Source: CAILAD01 sp964397085 (lineage in GTDB: Bacteria > Patescibacteriota > Saccharimonadia > CAILAD01 > BJGX01). From it: DNA of 16,205 nucleotides. Under the pieces are notes generated by a model that was not told where the DNA came from, made no database searches, and worked only from the letters and a program-made list of their open reading frames with translations. The position numbers were made by a program, and so were the translations under genes. The stretch lies in the NCBI GenBank assembly GCA_964397085.1, contig CAYNHH010000018.1, positions 1-16,205 on the forward strand. The letters are read 5' to 3'. The stretch's first letter is position 1, and each line of letters begins with the position of its first letter. Positions 8,755 to 14,875 of the stretch are shown one piece after another.

Positions 8755-9602
8755 GCGTGTGCCTTTCTTCTGTGATGATAACGTCTATTTGACTCGTCGC
8801 TTTCATAGCGATGCAATTGTACATAGCGACGATACAGCTCATGAGTCATGTTTTCTGCCCGAGTGCCAGCTGCATTCATAGAATTAAATCTACTCGCTAG
8901 CTGAGCCAAGCTCGACTCAAGTATCACCTCAGTAAGAGTAGCACCTATCATCATGGTCTCAAGATACTCTACTACATTACCAATAGACGGCTCAAACAAA
9001 CATTCATCTGGGTAAATAACCTGGTCTGAGTGCACCTCACGTTCTTTTTCAGTTAGTCTTTGCACAGTCTCTACTAATGAAAAAAATACTACTTTTTGGG
9101 ATGACAGTGACTCAAAGCTCTGATAGTACACGATTGGTTCTTTGTACTGTGAGATAGCATCTACAATCGCCGTAACATCAATAGTAGTAGTGATATCTGG
9201 TAAGGCAAAGGCTTGCTTGGGTGAAATACCTTGTTGTTTGAGTAAACTCTCGCCGTGCAAGCCTACTACAAAGACATCCACATCCTGAGATTTTATTTGT
9301 GGCAATACAGTATTGACGAGTCGTGAATCAATTTCGCCAGTTAAGCCTGTGTTGGCCGTAATAAGTATGACTGCCGCCCTATCTATCTTGTTGCTAGCAT
9401 TTTCTAGTAAATCCGCATCTTTATCAGTAACACGCAGTTGGCTATATATACCCCACAGACGCTGAAAAAATTCTCGCGACGCAATTACCTGATCTTTGAT
9501 CTGTCTAATACGAATAGTTGCCACACTCTCTAAAATATGAGAGATGGTCTCTACAGTAATAACATCTTCGTAGCGCTGAAGTACTTGAGTAGATTTTTTC
9601 AT
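8751..9602 (-). CDS. atpG: F1-type ATPase gamma subunit, divergent
   Basis: Central rotor shaft. The N-terminal helix (TVETISHILESVATIRIRQI, 16-35) matches the coiled-coil start of gamma. ITANTGLTGEID (81-92) corresponds to the family's TxDRGLCGGLN. ESSLAQLASRFNSMNAAG (229-246) matches the C-terminal ExxxARMxAMxxA helix. The family's final segment, roughly NxxRQxxITxEL and buried in the alpha3beta3 hole, is replaced by YVQLHRYESDESNRR followed by a His/Arg-rich end (RRYHHRRKAHA). That basic, non-canonical tip is unusual. At 283 residues it is of normal length. It overlaps alpha and beta by four bases. Confidence 0.88.
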   Translation of the reverse strand: MKKSTQVLQRYEDVITVETISHILESVATIRIRQIKDQVIASREFFQRLWGIYSQLRVTDKDADLLENASNKIDRAAVILITANTGLTGEIDSRLVNTVLPQIKSQDVDVFVVGLHGESLLKQQGISPKQAFALPDITTTIDVTAIVDAISQYKEPIVYYQSFESLSSQKVVFFSLVETVQRLTEKEREVHSDQVIYPDECLFEPSIGNVVEYLETMMIGATLTEVILESSLAQLASRFNSMNAAGTRAENMTHELYRRYVQLHRYESDESNRRYHHRRKAHA

Positions 9603-11023
9603 TTAGCAGACCCTGTGCTTACTTTCATGAGCTTGCCAGCCATTGTAGACAATTGATCATTACTCATGGGCTTTTCAGAGGTGACTTTTTTGACATGTTT
9701 TTTGAGCACATTTACATCCAAAGACTCAGGCTGTTCAGAGCGAAGTACTGCTTCTACCAAAAGTCTTTGTTGAGTAAAAGTATAGAACTCATCGTTTTCT
9801 TGATGCAAAGCTTCGTAGATTTTCTCACCCAATGAAATCTCCAGCCGACTCACTTCACTGGTTTGATCAGCAAAACGCGTATAATCTTGCGCAGTTTTGT
9901 ATCTGCCCAGCTCACGAAGTAAATTGGTAGCAATCTGTTGACCAATAATATTATTACTTCTTCCGCCTACGCGACTTACGGACAACTCAATATTAATCGC
10001 AGGTCGTATCCCTTCATGTTGAGCATTCAGATCAAATACTATTTGGCCATCACTCATCGAGATAAGACTGGTCGACTCATAGCCAGTCAAATCATTATTA
10101 GGCGTACTGCCGGCAACAAATGCGGTAAGAGTGGAGTTGGTAGCCGCAAGCCTACCTGCTCTCTCTAGCAAAGCTGAGTGAACATGAAACATATCACCAG
10201 GGTAAGCTTCACGACCAACATTTTCATCGAGTAGTAAGGCCATCTCACGATAAATTTTGGCATGATTGGAAAAATCGTCGTAGATCACTACTGAATCTTG
10301 CTTGTTCTGCCAGAAATACTCAGCAATAGCACAGCCCGCAAATGGCGCCAAAAATCCTACCGGCAATGGCTCCATAGTATCACTCACTACTAATACAATC
10401 TTATTCATGACTTTTGCAGCCGTAAATTGCTCAACCAACCGTGTGAGCTCATTGCGAGACTTGGCTACCAATACATATACTACAGTTTGACCAGCACGAG
10501 CTTGATTGATTGCAGCTTGCACTAAAAAGCTCGTTTTACCACTTTTGGAGTCTCCCATTACCGCCATACGCTGGCCCTTTACAAGTGGTAACAGTACATC
10601 TACAAGTGTCACTCCGCTCTCTAGAGGATCTTCTACCATTGCTCTCTCACTAAATCCTGGGGCAGTACGAAAGTAAGGTGCCTCAGACGTAGTGGGTACA
10701 AATCCTTTACCGTCTAGGGGCTTACCAAGCGGATTAATAACACGCCCTAATAATTGCTTGCCTACCCCAATACGTAGCTCATCCTGCAATAGTATTGCCA
10801 GCTCATTGGCATATATCGGTGTGTCGTTGAGAAGTAATATATCTAGATGGTCACTATACATTTGCCAGACCACACCTTGTGCTCCGCCAGCAAATAACAC
10901 TACCGAATAGACATTGGCATCTGGAAGTAACGAAGTACTTACGACAAAATCATTTAGAGCAATCACCTCAGCAGTGGGTTGACCACCGTTGACTAGCTTG
11001 GTAAAAGTTTTGTTTTCAAACAT
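9599..11023 (-). CDS. atpA: F1-type ATPase alpha (regulatory nucleotide-binding) subunit
   Basis: Non-catalytic subunit of the alpha3beta3 head. The P-loop is GDSKSGKT (157-164), where most F-type alphas have GDRQTGKT. NVGREAYPGDMFHVHSALLE (268-287) and GIRPAINIELSVSRVGG (338-354) are family-typical, and R351 is the arginine finger that completes the beta catalytic site. The protein is 474 residues, against about 500-513 usually. The N-terminal region before the beta-barrel is only about 17 residues, so much of the helix that normally docks delta is missing. It starts inside the end of delta (8-base overlap), with GAGG 8 bases before the ATG. Confidence 0.95.
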   Translation of the reverse strand: MFENKTFTKLVNGGQPTAEVIALNDFVVSTSLLPDANVYSVVLFAGGAQGVVWQMYSDHLDILLLNDTPIYANELAILLQDELRIGVGKQLLGRVINPLGKPLDGKGFVPTTSEAPYFRTAPGFSERAMVEDPLESGVTLVDVLLPLVKGQRMAVMGDSKSGKTSFLVQAAINQARAGQTVVYVLVAKSRNELTRLVEQFTAAKVMNKIVLVVSDTMEPLPVGFLAPFAGCAIAEYFWQNKQDSVVIYDDFSNHAKIYREMALLLDENVGREAYPGDMFHVHSALLERAGRLAATNSTLTAFVAGSTPNNDLTGYESTSLISMSDGQIVFDLNAQHEGIRPAINIELSVSRVGGRSNNIIGQQIATNLLRELGRYKTAQDYTRFADQTSEVSRLEISLGEKIYEALHQENDEFYTFTQQRLLVEAVLRSEQPESLDVNVLKKHVKKVTSEKPMSNDQLSTMAGKLMKVSTGSAK

Positions 11024-11465
11024 GAGCCAACCTCGCTACCAACTTCTCTTGGTTACTTTCTAGTGCAGTCCTTAGCGACCAATCGTATACATTACTATCA
11101 GTACGCAGCATACAGCCCGCTAGCAGCTCAGGCTGGATAATAATATGTATCATCAGTTGGGCATTAAATTTGCCTCTTAGCCAACTCACCAACTCACTTC
11201 GCTCTTCAACATTTGGAAGACTCGCCAAGCTCAAAGATATCTCTGGTGCTTTTTGTAAAGTCGACTCTACAAAAGTCAGCAACTTTTTTACTAGTGCAGT
11301 ATTAAGATCTTTCAAACCATTGTGTGTTGCTAGATCCTGCAAGTTGGCACTGAGTACAATATTCTTTGCTGTGCGCAAGCTACTCAACTGATTGAGTTCT
11401 GTCTGTAGCTGTCTCAGCTGACTCTTCGTGTAGATAGTGGGGGGTAATTTATACACTGCGCTCAA
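11016..11465 (-). CDS. atpH: F-type ATPase delta-like peripheral-stalk subunit (149 aa)
   Basis: Links the F1 head to the b stalk. The recognisable part is C-terminal: HIIIQPELLAGCMLRTDSNV followed by YDWSLRTALE corresponds to the family's xxDPxLxGGxxxxxGxxxxDxSxxxxLxxL. The N-terminal helical domain that binds alpha is shortened; the family is usually about 175-180 residues. It is positioned, as usual, between b and alpha. It overlaps b by 17 bases and alpha by 8. Similarity is moderate, but context makes the call firm. Confidence 0.8.
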   Translation of the reverse strand: MSAVYKLPPTIYTKSQLRQLQTELNQLSSLRTAKNIVLSANLQDLATHNGLKDLNTALVKKLLTFVESTLQKAPEISLSLASLPNVEERSELVSWLRGKFNAQLMIHIIIQPELLAGCMLRTDSNVYDWSLRTALESNQEKLVARLAHV

Positions 11466-12033
11466 TATCCTTTTTTATTGCATCTTTATTGGCTTCTAAA
11501 GATTTGAATAGATAATCTTTTTGCTGTTGGTAGTCCAAATCACCCGCTACTTCTGCCAAGTAGCTCACCAGTATTTCTGCCACTTTTTTATCGACAACTT
11601 CTTGAGCAGCTTTCTTTGATTTAGCAGCTTCAGCTTCAAGAGCCTGCTCTGCTACCTTACGTTGCTGTTCACCTTTTTGCGTTACGCCTTGCAGCTGCTC
11701 AAGGGTTTTTTGCAAAACGGTCGCCAGGGCTTGATCGTATGCCTTAAGTTGATTCGTGGTCATATCATTAAGTTGTTTGGTAAAGGCAGACTGTATGTCT
11801 TGGGATTGAGCTTGCAAACTTTTTTCTAGAGCTAGCGTTTCTTTTGTGAGAGTTGCTGAAAACCGTTCTTGTGCTTCAGCTTTAGCTTGGCGACTCAAAC
11901 TTGCCGTATCTTGTTGGCTATTCTTCTGAGATTTCTTTTGTGTACTTTCATAAAAATGTTGTGCCACCAATATACAAATTAGCACCAAGAGTATTACTGC
12001 AGAAGCCACCAAAATAAAAATTACTATTGTCAT
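11449..12033 (-). CDS. atpF: F-type ATPase b-like stator stalk subunit (194 aa)
   Basis: One N-terminal transmembrane helix (about 3-25) is followed by a long charged, Gln/Ala/Lys/Glu-rich helix expected to form a coiled coil (about 45-155). A C-terminal segment (VSYLAEVAGDLDYQQQKDYL, 156-175) resembles the delta-binding end of b. It is longer than typical b (about 156-170). In canonical enzymes b clamps subunit a in the membrane, but no a gene is present here, so its membrane partner is unclear. It lies 4 bases after the c-like gene. Confidence 0.75.
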   Translation of the reverse strand: MTIVIFILVASAVILLVLICILVAQHFYESTQKKSQKNSQQDTASLSRQAKAEAQERFSATLTKETLALEKSLQAQSQDIQSAFTKQLNDMTTNQLKAYDQALATVLQKTLEQLQGVTQKGEQQRKVAEQALEAEAAKSKKAAQEVVDKKVAEILVSYLAEVAGDLDYQQQKDYLFKSLEANKDAIKKDIERSV

Positions 12034-12037
12034 ATTA

Positions 12038-12859
12038 TTATCCTTTAATTATTACCACCATTATGCCAAACGTCGCTACCAGTATTATCAAGATTATTCC
12101 TACTACCTGCAATAGCCCCATGAATATTTCACTCTTTGCCAGTGGATTGCGGCCAATAGAACGAATAGCCGACGATACACCAGAGTAAAGAATAATCATC
12201 GAAACAATCAAGGCTATGAGAAATATTACTAGTGCAATAATTGTGCGAATAGTAGAAACATCATGACCAGCAGCACCAGAAAACACATTCTGTACTGGCA
12301 AGAGTATTGCTGGAACTTCAGTAGCCTTAGGCTGATAGTCTGATACCGCTACCGATATCGATACCCCACCTACTGCTACTTGTTTGACAGCACCATCTTT
12401 GGCAGTAATAGTCTTGCTTTGCACTCCAGAGTTACTTGCACTGAAGTCTTGTTGTGCTACTCCAATTACCTTACCCGCCTCCACTGCCTTCATAAGTACC
12501 CCTGCTATTGGTGAGATAGTTAAGTGATCACCGGCTTTAATGTTGCCATTGATATCACTCACAAAAGCACTTGTTGAGCCACTAGTGATGACCTGTGCTT
12601 GATCAGACTCAGTAGAGACACTCACTGCAGCATCTTCTTTTTTCACCACAACGCCATAGAGATGATCTTGGTTCTCTGGTGTAGCCGCTGACAGGGTACT
12701 TCCAAGAAGCGAAACTGTCATACCATTAGAAAGTGTGCCCTGTACTTTATAGCCTTGAGAGACACCTGTGGCAGCAAGTGCTTGGGCTGGAATAAAAACC
12801 AATACAAAAAAGACTACAAGAATTTTACTAAAATAACTAAACCGATTTATTCGAGTCAT
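12038..12859 (-). CDS. Atypical c-like rotor protein: secreted N-terminal domain fused to a c-type helical hairpin without carboxylate
   Basis: A signal peptide (1-29, cleavage likely after AQALA) is followed by an exported Val/Ser/Gly-rich domain (about 30-195) and two transmembrane helices (205-227 and 244-272) joined by a polar loop SSAIRSIGRNPLAKSE. The loop's Arg-Asn-Pro (237-239) and the gene's position before b match an F0 c subunit, and the topology agrees: both ends outside, loop inside. The proton-binding Glu/Asp expected about 20 residues after the loop Arg is absent; that stretch is VVGIILIILV, and the only acid nearby is E244 at the interface. Helix 1 lacks the usual glycine series. 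The ectodomain contains GNIKAGDHLTISPIAGVLMK and GKVIGVAQQDF, a pattern I associate with modules of large CPR surface proteins (from memory, unverified). It is 273 residues, against 70-100 for ordinary c. Confidence 0.7.
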   Translation of the reverse strand: MTRINRFSYFSKILVVFFVLVFIPAQALAATGVSQGYKVQGTLSNGMTVSLLGSTLSAATPENQDHLYGVVVKKEDAAVSVSTESDQAQVITSGSTSAFVSDINGNIKAGDHLTISPIAGVLMKAVEAGKVIGVAQQDFSASNSGVQSKTITAKDGAVKQVAVGGVSISVAVSDYQPKATEVPAILLPVQNVFSGAAGHDVSTIRTIIALVIFLIALIVSMIILYSGVSSAIRSIGRNPLAKSEIFMGLLQVVGIILIILVATFGIMVVIIKG

Positions 12860-12905
12860 AAATATCCATCACACTACGCATTGCGCTTATACTTTAACTA
12901 CAAAT

Positions 12906-12914
12906 ATTGTATCA
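12906..12914 (-). promoter_or_regulatory. Probable promoter of the F1-like ATPase cluster
   Basis: On the minus strand TGATACAAT is an extended -10 (TGN before TACAAT). The hexamer 17 bases upstream (TAGGTG) is a poor -35. The predicted leader is about 40 bases. It lies in the 103-base gap between the hydrolase gene and the c-like gene; the rest of that gap shows nothing else clear. No canonical Shine-Dalgarno precedes the c-like ATG. Confidence 0.45.
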
Positions 12915-12962
12915 TTCTAAAATCGATTCACCTAGTAAACATAAGTACTTTTTTTCGATTGA

Positions 12963-13661
12963 TTACTTCAAAAATTCTGAAAGGACAATTTGAGACTGAT
13001 GTGCAGCTTCTTGATTGTAATTAGGGCGACCCTGCTGAAAATATGCATGACCAGCATCAACATCATCAGCTTGATAATGAATATGCGCAGCAGCCAAAGC
13101 TTCGCTCGTCTTCTCGCGATCAACCAATGGAATCGATGCATCTTGCGTGCCATAGAATGACATTACTTGCAGTGAGGAATCCATTTTACGAGCCCCGCTC
13201 AATGCTTCAATTGGAGTCTTTGAGTTATAAAAATCTGGCTGGTGAGCACCAGCACCATAAAACGAGATGATTTTTTTGACTCGATTATCTATCCCGCTCA
13301 AATATGCCAACCTGCCACCAAAACAAAAGCCAACGACCGTGAACTCGGTAATGTTAGAATTCTCTGTCTGAATAGTTTGCAAAACATCCACGAACGGCAA
13401 CACAAAATCTTCACCCTTCATCCTGTCCATCATCTCTACTGCTTCATCCATAGCCTCAGGCGCAAAGACATTGGCTTGCGAATTGAGCGAATAAAAATAT
13501 TCATACATATACACCGATAGTCGAAATTGCTTACTGAATTCTTCACAGGTTGCTTTGGCATACTCAGTCAACCCAAAAATATCTGGCAGTATTACAATGG
13601 CAGTATTAGCAGATTCGTACTGTGAATTACTAGGTGATGAATAAAGGTAGTCATTAGTCAT
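12963..13661 (-). CDS. Dienelactone hydrolase family protein (alpha/beta hydrolase, 232 aa)
   Basis: Cytosolic hydrolase acting on esters or lactones; the true substrate cannot be told from sequence. It has the family's start (IVILPDIFGL, 22-31), a cysteine nucleophile in the elbow GFCFGG (C113), the acid in FYGTQDASIP (D174) and the histidine in DAGHAYFQ (H205), giving the Cys-Asp-His triad of dienelactone hydrolases rather than Ser-His-Asp. The length is normal for the family. There is no signal peptide. The start ATG at 13659-13661 follows a TAAAAT-like -10 by only about 6 bases, so the transcript may be near-leaderless. It stands alone, on the same strand as the ATPase cluster but separated by a gap with a promoter, so no functional link is implied. 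Confidence 0.9.
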   Translation of the reverse strand: MTNDYLYSSPSNSQYESANTAIVILPDIFGLTEYAKATCEEFSKQFRLSVYMYEYFYSLNSQANVFAPEAMDEAVEMMDRMKGEDFVLPFVDVLQTIQTENSNITEFTVVGFCFGGRLAYLSGIDNRVKKIISFYGAGAHQPDFYNSKTPIEALSGARKMDSSLQVMSFYGTQDASIPLVDREKTSEALAAAHIHYQADDVDAGHAYFQQGRPNYNQEAAHQSQIVLSEFLK

Positions 13662-13695
13662 ATGTATATTTTACCATGTTTGTACTTTGACTAGA

Positions 13696-13725
13696 TTGAC
13701 ATTCCTGACTAACAATCTATACAAT
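13696..13725 (+). promoter_or_regulatory. Strong promoter of the small plus-strand unit
   Basis: TTGACA (13696-13701) and TACAAT (13720-13725) are separated by 18 bases. It is the best -35 in the window. Transcription would begin near 13732, leaving a leader of about 90 bases before the ATG at 13825. The leader contains an AGGAGG (13752-13757) not placed to serve that ATG. Confidence 0.7.
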
Positions 13726-13824
13726 ATAGCCATCCCTACTAGTGTGTTAAGAGGAGGACTTTTTGAGACCCGGGTGCTAGGAGAGCATCTATCACTGGTT
13801 TTAAAAAGTAAGGGAGTACCTAGA

Positions 13825-14133
13825 ATGTCGAGGCGAAGCCGAGAAACCAAGAGCTTTTCGCTGACAGATCAGATCACAAACCGTCTCGAGAAGGGAGATA
13901 GGTTCCACCACATTCTCTGCAGGGGTGTAGTCACACCCATCCTGGCCAACAATTCATCGGAGGCTTGCAGTCTTTTCAACCTCTGGTGCGGCGTAAGCAA
14001 AGATTTCGATCTTGGCTATAGCGATGGCACTTGTGGCATCATCGTGATAGATGATGTCATCCCAAGACAGTTCTGTATGTTTGTAGGCAGACGCAATAGA
14101 AAGGTATGCATAAAGCACGTCACGATGCACTAA
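13825..14133 (+). CDS. Small Cys-rich protein of unknown function (102 aa), atypical codon use
   Basis: Not recognised. ATG start with AGGGAG (13811-13816) 8 bases upstream, one of the few good Shine-Dalgarno sites here. The frame stays open further upstream to a TTG at 13687, but that would run through the TTGACA promoter, so the ATG is preferred. The protein has six cysteines, a basic N-terminus (MSRRSRETK) and Arg/Lys-rich C-terminus (VGRRNRKVCIK), and no membrane segment or signal peptide. By hand count third codon positions are about 60% G+C (61 of 102), against about 45% and 42% at positions one and two, and visibly above neighbouring genes. That pattern favours real coding but points to foreign origin or unusual selection. 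The region also contains several perfect hairpins, so a structured RNA remains an alternative. Confidence 0.5.
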   Translation: MSRRSRETKSFSLTDQITNRLEKGDRFHHILCRGVVTPILANNSSEACSLFNLWCGVSKDFDLGYSDGTCGIIVIDDVIPRQFCMFVGRRNRKVCIKHVTMH

Positions 14134-14145
14134 TTCAAGTGAAGT

Positions 14146-14170
14146 ACCCTGAAGCAATTCAGGGTTTTTT
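14146..14170 (+). terminator. Rho-independent terminator of the small plus-strand unit
   Basis: Stem ACCCTGAA/TTCAGGGT with a GCAA (GNRA) loop, then a run of T. It lies 12 bases after the TAA of the 102-codon ORF. On the minus strand no T run follows, so it does not obviously serve the membrane-protein gene at 14182-14427. Confidence 0.9.
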
Positions 14171-14181
14171 ATTGGTGAGTA

Positions 14182-14427
14182 TTACCTACCAAAAGCCTTA
14201 CCGAGAGTCTCGCCAATTGGGCCAGTTAGGTTCTCACCGAGCCCGGTAATAAACAGTATACCTAAAAGAATAAGAATAACCCCAGTCAGCTGAATGAAAG
14301 CCTTTGTATTTCCGGGAAATTTGCTTTCTACAAAATCAATCGCGCCGGTAAAATTCCAAACTTGTTGTGCGAACACTACAAGCAGCACACCAACTACCAA
14401 AAATCCTAAACCGAGTAAAATAGTCAT
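14182..14427 (-). CDS. Small two-helix membrane protein (81 aa), unknown function
   Basis: Two hydrophobic helices (about 2-21 and 45-63) flank a short amphipathic stretch (WNFTGAIDFVESKFPG, 24-39). The C-terminus is a Gly-rich tail GENLTGPIGETLGKAFGR. There are no catalytic motifs. I do not recognise a named family. The clean hydrophobic pattern with charged loops argues that it is real. It is transcribed divergently from the tRNA unit; TACTAT/TATACT boxes lie within about 20 bases of the ATG with no Shine-Dalgarno, again suggesting a very short leader. Confidence 0.75.
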   Translation of the reverse strand: MTILLGLGFLVVGVLLVVFAQQVWNFTGAIDFVESKFPGNTKAFIQLTGVILILLGILFITGLGENLTGPIGETLGKAFGR

Positions 14428-14449
14428 GCTACTAGTATAGTACCTAACC

Positions 14450-14478
14450 TTGAAAATTTCTATGTTTTAAGCTACAAT
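14450..14478 (+). promoter_or_regulatory. Promoter of the tRNA unit
   Basis: TTGAAA (14450-14455) and TACAAT (14473-14478) with a 17-base spacer; transcription would start about 22 bases before tRNA-Ile. Confidence 0.75.
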
Positions 14479-14506
14479 GGTCTAGTATTTTTGCAAATAA
14501 ATTTTC

Positions 14507-14583
14507 GGGCTTGTAGCTCAGCTGGTTAGAGCGCGTCACTGATAATGACGAGGTCGGTGGTTCAAGTCCTCCCAAGCCCACCA
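14507..14583 (+). tRNA. tRNA-Ile (anticodon GAU)
   Basis: 77 nt with encoded CCA. The acceptor GGGCTTG pairs with CAAGCCC. The anticodon stem CGTCA/TGACG encloses loop CTGATAA, reading GAU. The T loop is TTCAAGT. The T stem GGTGG/CCTCC contains a central U-U mismatch, which is uncommon. First gene of a tRNA-Ile/tRNA-Ala pair of the type usually found in rRNA spacers, but no rRNA is present in the window. Confidence 0.95.
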
Positions 14584-14604
14584 AAAAAATTTCTTGAATA
14601 CTTT

Positions 14605-14694
14605 GGGGATAGAGCTCAGTTGGACAAACGTGCAGCACCCCTGTGCTCAACAAGCAAGAACACACTGTATCAGTATCGAACTCCGCACACACCA
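14605..14694 (+). pseudogene. Degenerate tRNA-like remnant between tRNA-Ile and tRNA-Ala
   Basis: Begins GGGGATAGAGCTCAGTTGG, matching 18 of 19 positions of the start of the downstream tRNA-Ala, and ends in ACCA. The middle does not fold as a cloverleaf: I find no 7-bp acceptor stem for GGGGATA, no D-arm closure and no clear anticodon arm. Its start is 98 bases after that of tRNA-Ile and 96 before that of tRNA-Ala, as if a third tandem unit had decayed. It might instead be a processed spacer with chance similarity. Confidence 0.45.
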
Positions 14695-14700
14695 TAATTT

Positions 14701-14777
14701 GGGGATATAGCTCAGTTGGCTAGAGCACCTGCTTTGCAAGCAGGGGGTCCAGGGTTCGAGTCCCTGTATCTCCACCA
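14701..14777 (+). tRNA. tRNA-Ala (anticodon UGC)
   Basis: 77 nt with encoded CCA. The acceptor GGGGATA pairs with TATCTCC (one G-U). The anticodon stem CCTGC/GCAGG encloses loop TTTGCAA, reading UGC. The T arm CAGGG-TTCGAGT-CCCTG is perfect. Confidence 0.97.
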
Positions 14778-14785
14778 AAAGAAAC

Positions 14786-14814
14786 AGATCAGCATACGCT
14801 GGTCTTTTTCTTTT
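14786..14814 (+). terminator. Terminator of the tRNA unit
   Basis: Stem AGATCAGC/GCTGGTCT (one G-T pair) with loop ATAC, then TTTTCTTTT. It starts 9 bases after the CCA of tRNA-Ala. Confidence 0.85.
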
Positions 14815-14856
14815 GCAATTATGAGAAATACTTTCAGGCAATTCTCAGCTCTAGTT

Positions 14857-14865
14857 TGATATAAT
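14857..14865 (+). promoter_or_regulatory. Extended -10 promoter of the ferric-reductase-like gene
   Basis: TGATATAAT is a perfect extended -10; no convincing -35 lies upstream. The ATG at 14876 is only 10 bases after the -10, so the mRNA would have a leader of a few bases or none. Confidence 0.6.
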
Positions 14866-14875
14866 GTAAACAATC

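Noticed and set aside
13687..13824. TTG-initiated extension giving a 148-residue version of the small plus-strand protein
   Set aside because: It would begin upstream of the TTGACA/TACAAT promoter, so it could not be translated from that transcript; the ATG at 13825 has a good Shine-Dalgarno.
13733..14145. Possible RNase P RNA, tmRNA or SRP RNA in the plus-strand unit
   Set aside because: I find none of the conserved signatures: no GAGGAAAGTCC or ACAGAA core, no tRNA-like ends with an Ala-Ala tag frame, and no SRP GGAA/GCA tetraloop helix.
13954..14157. Minus-strand ORF of 67 codons opposite the small plus-strand gene
   Set aside because: Its start lies in the loop of the plus-strand terminator and it has no Shine-Dalgarno or promoter. 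The plus-strand frame has promoter, Shine-Dalgarno and terminator in the right order.
14444..14841. Minus-strand ORFs reading GLEPPTSSLSVTRS and GLEPWTPCLQSRCSSQLSY
   Set aside because: These are the well-known false translations of the antisense strand of tRNA genes.
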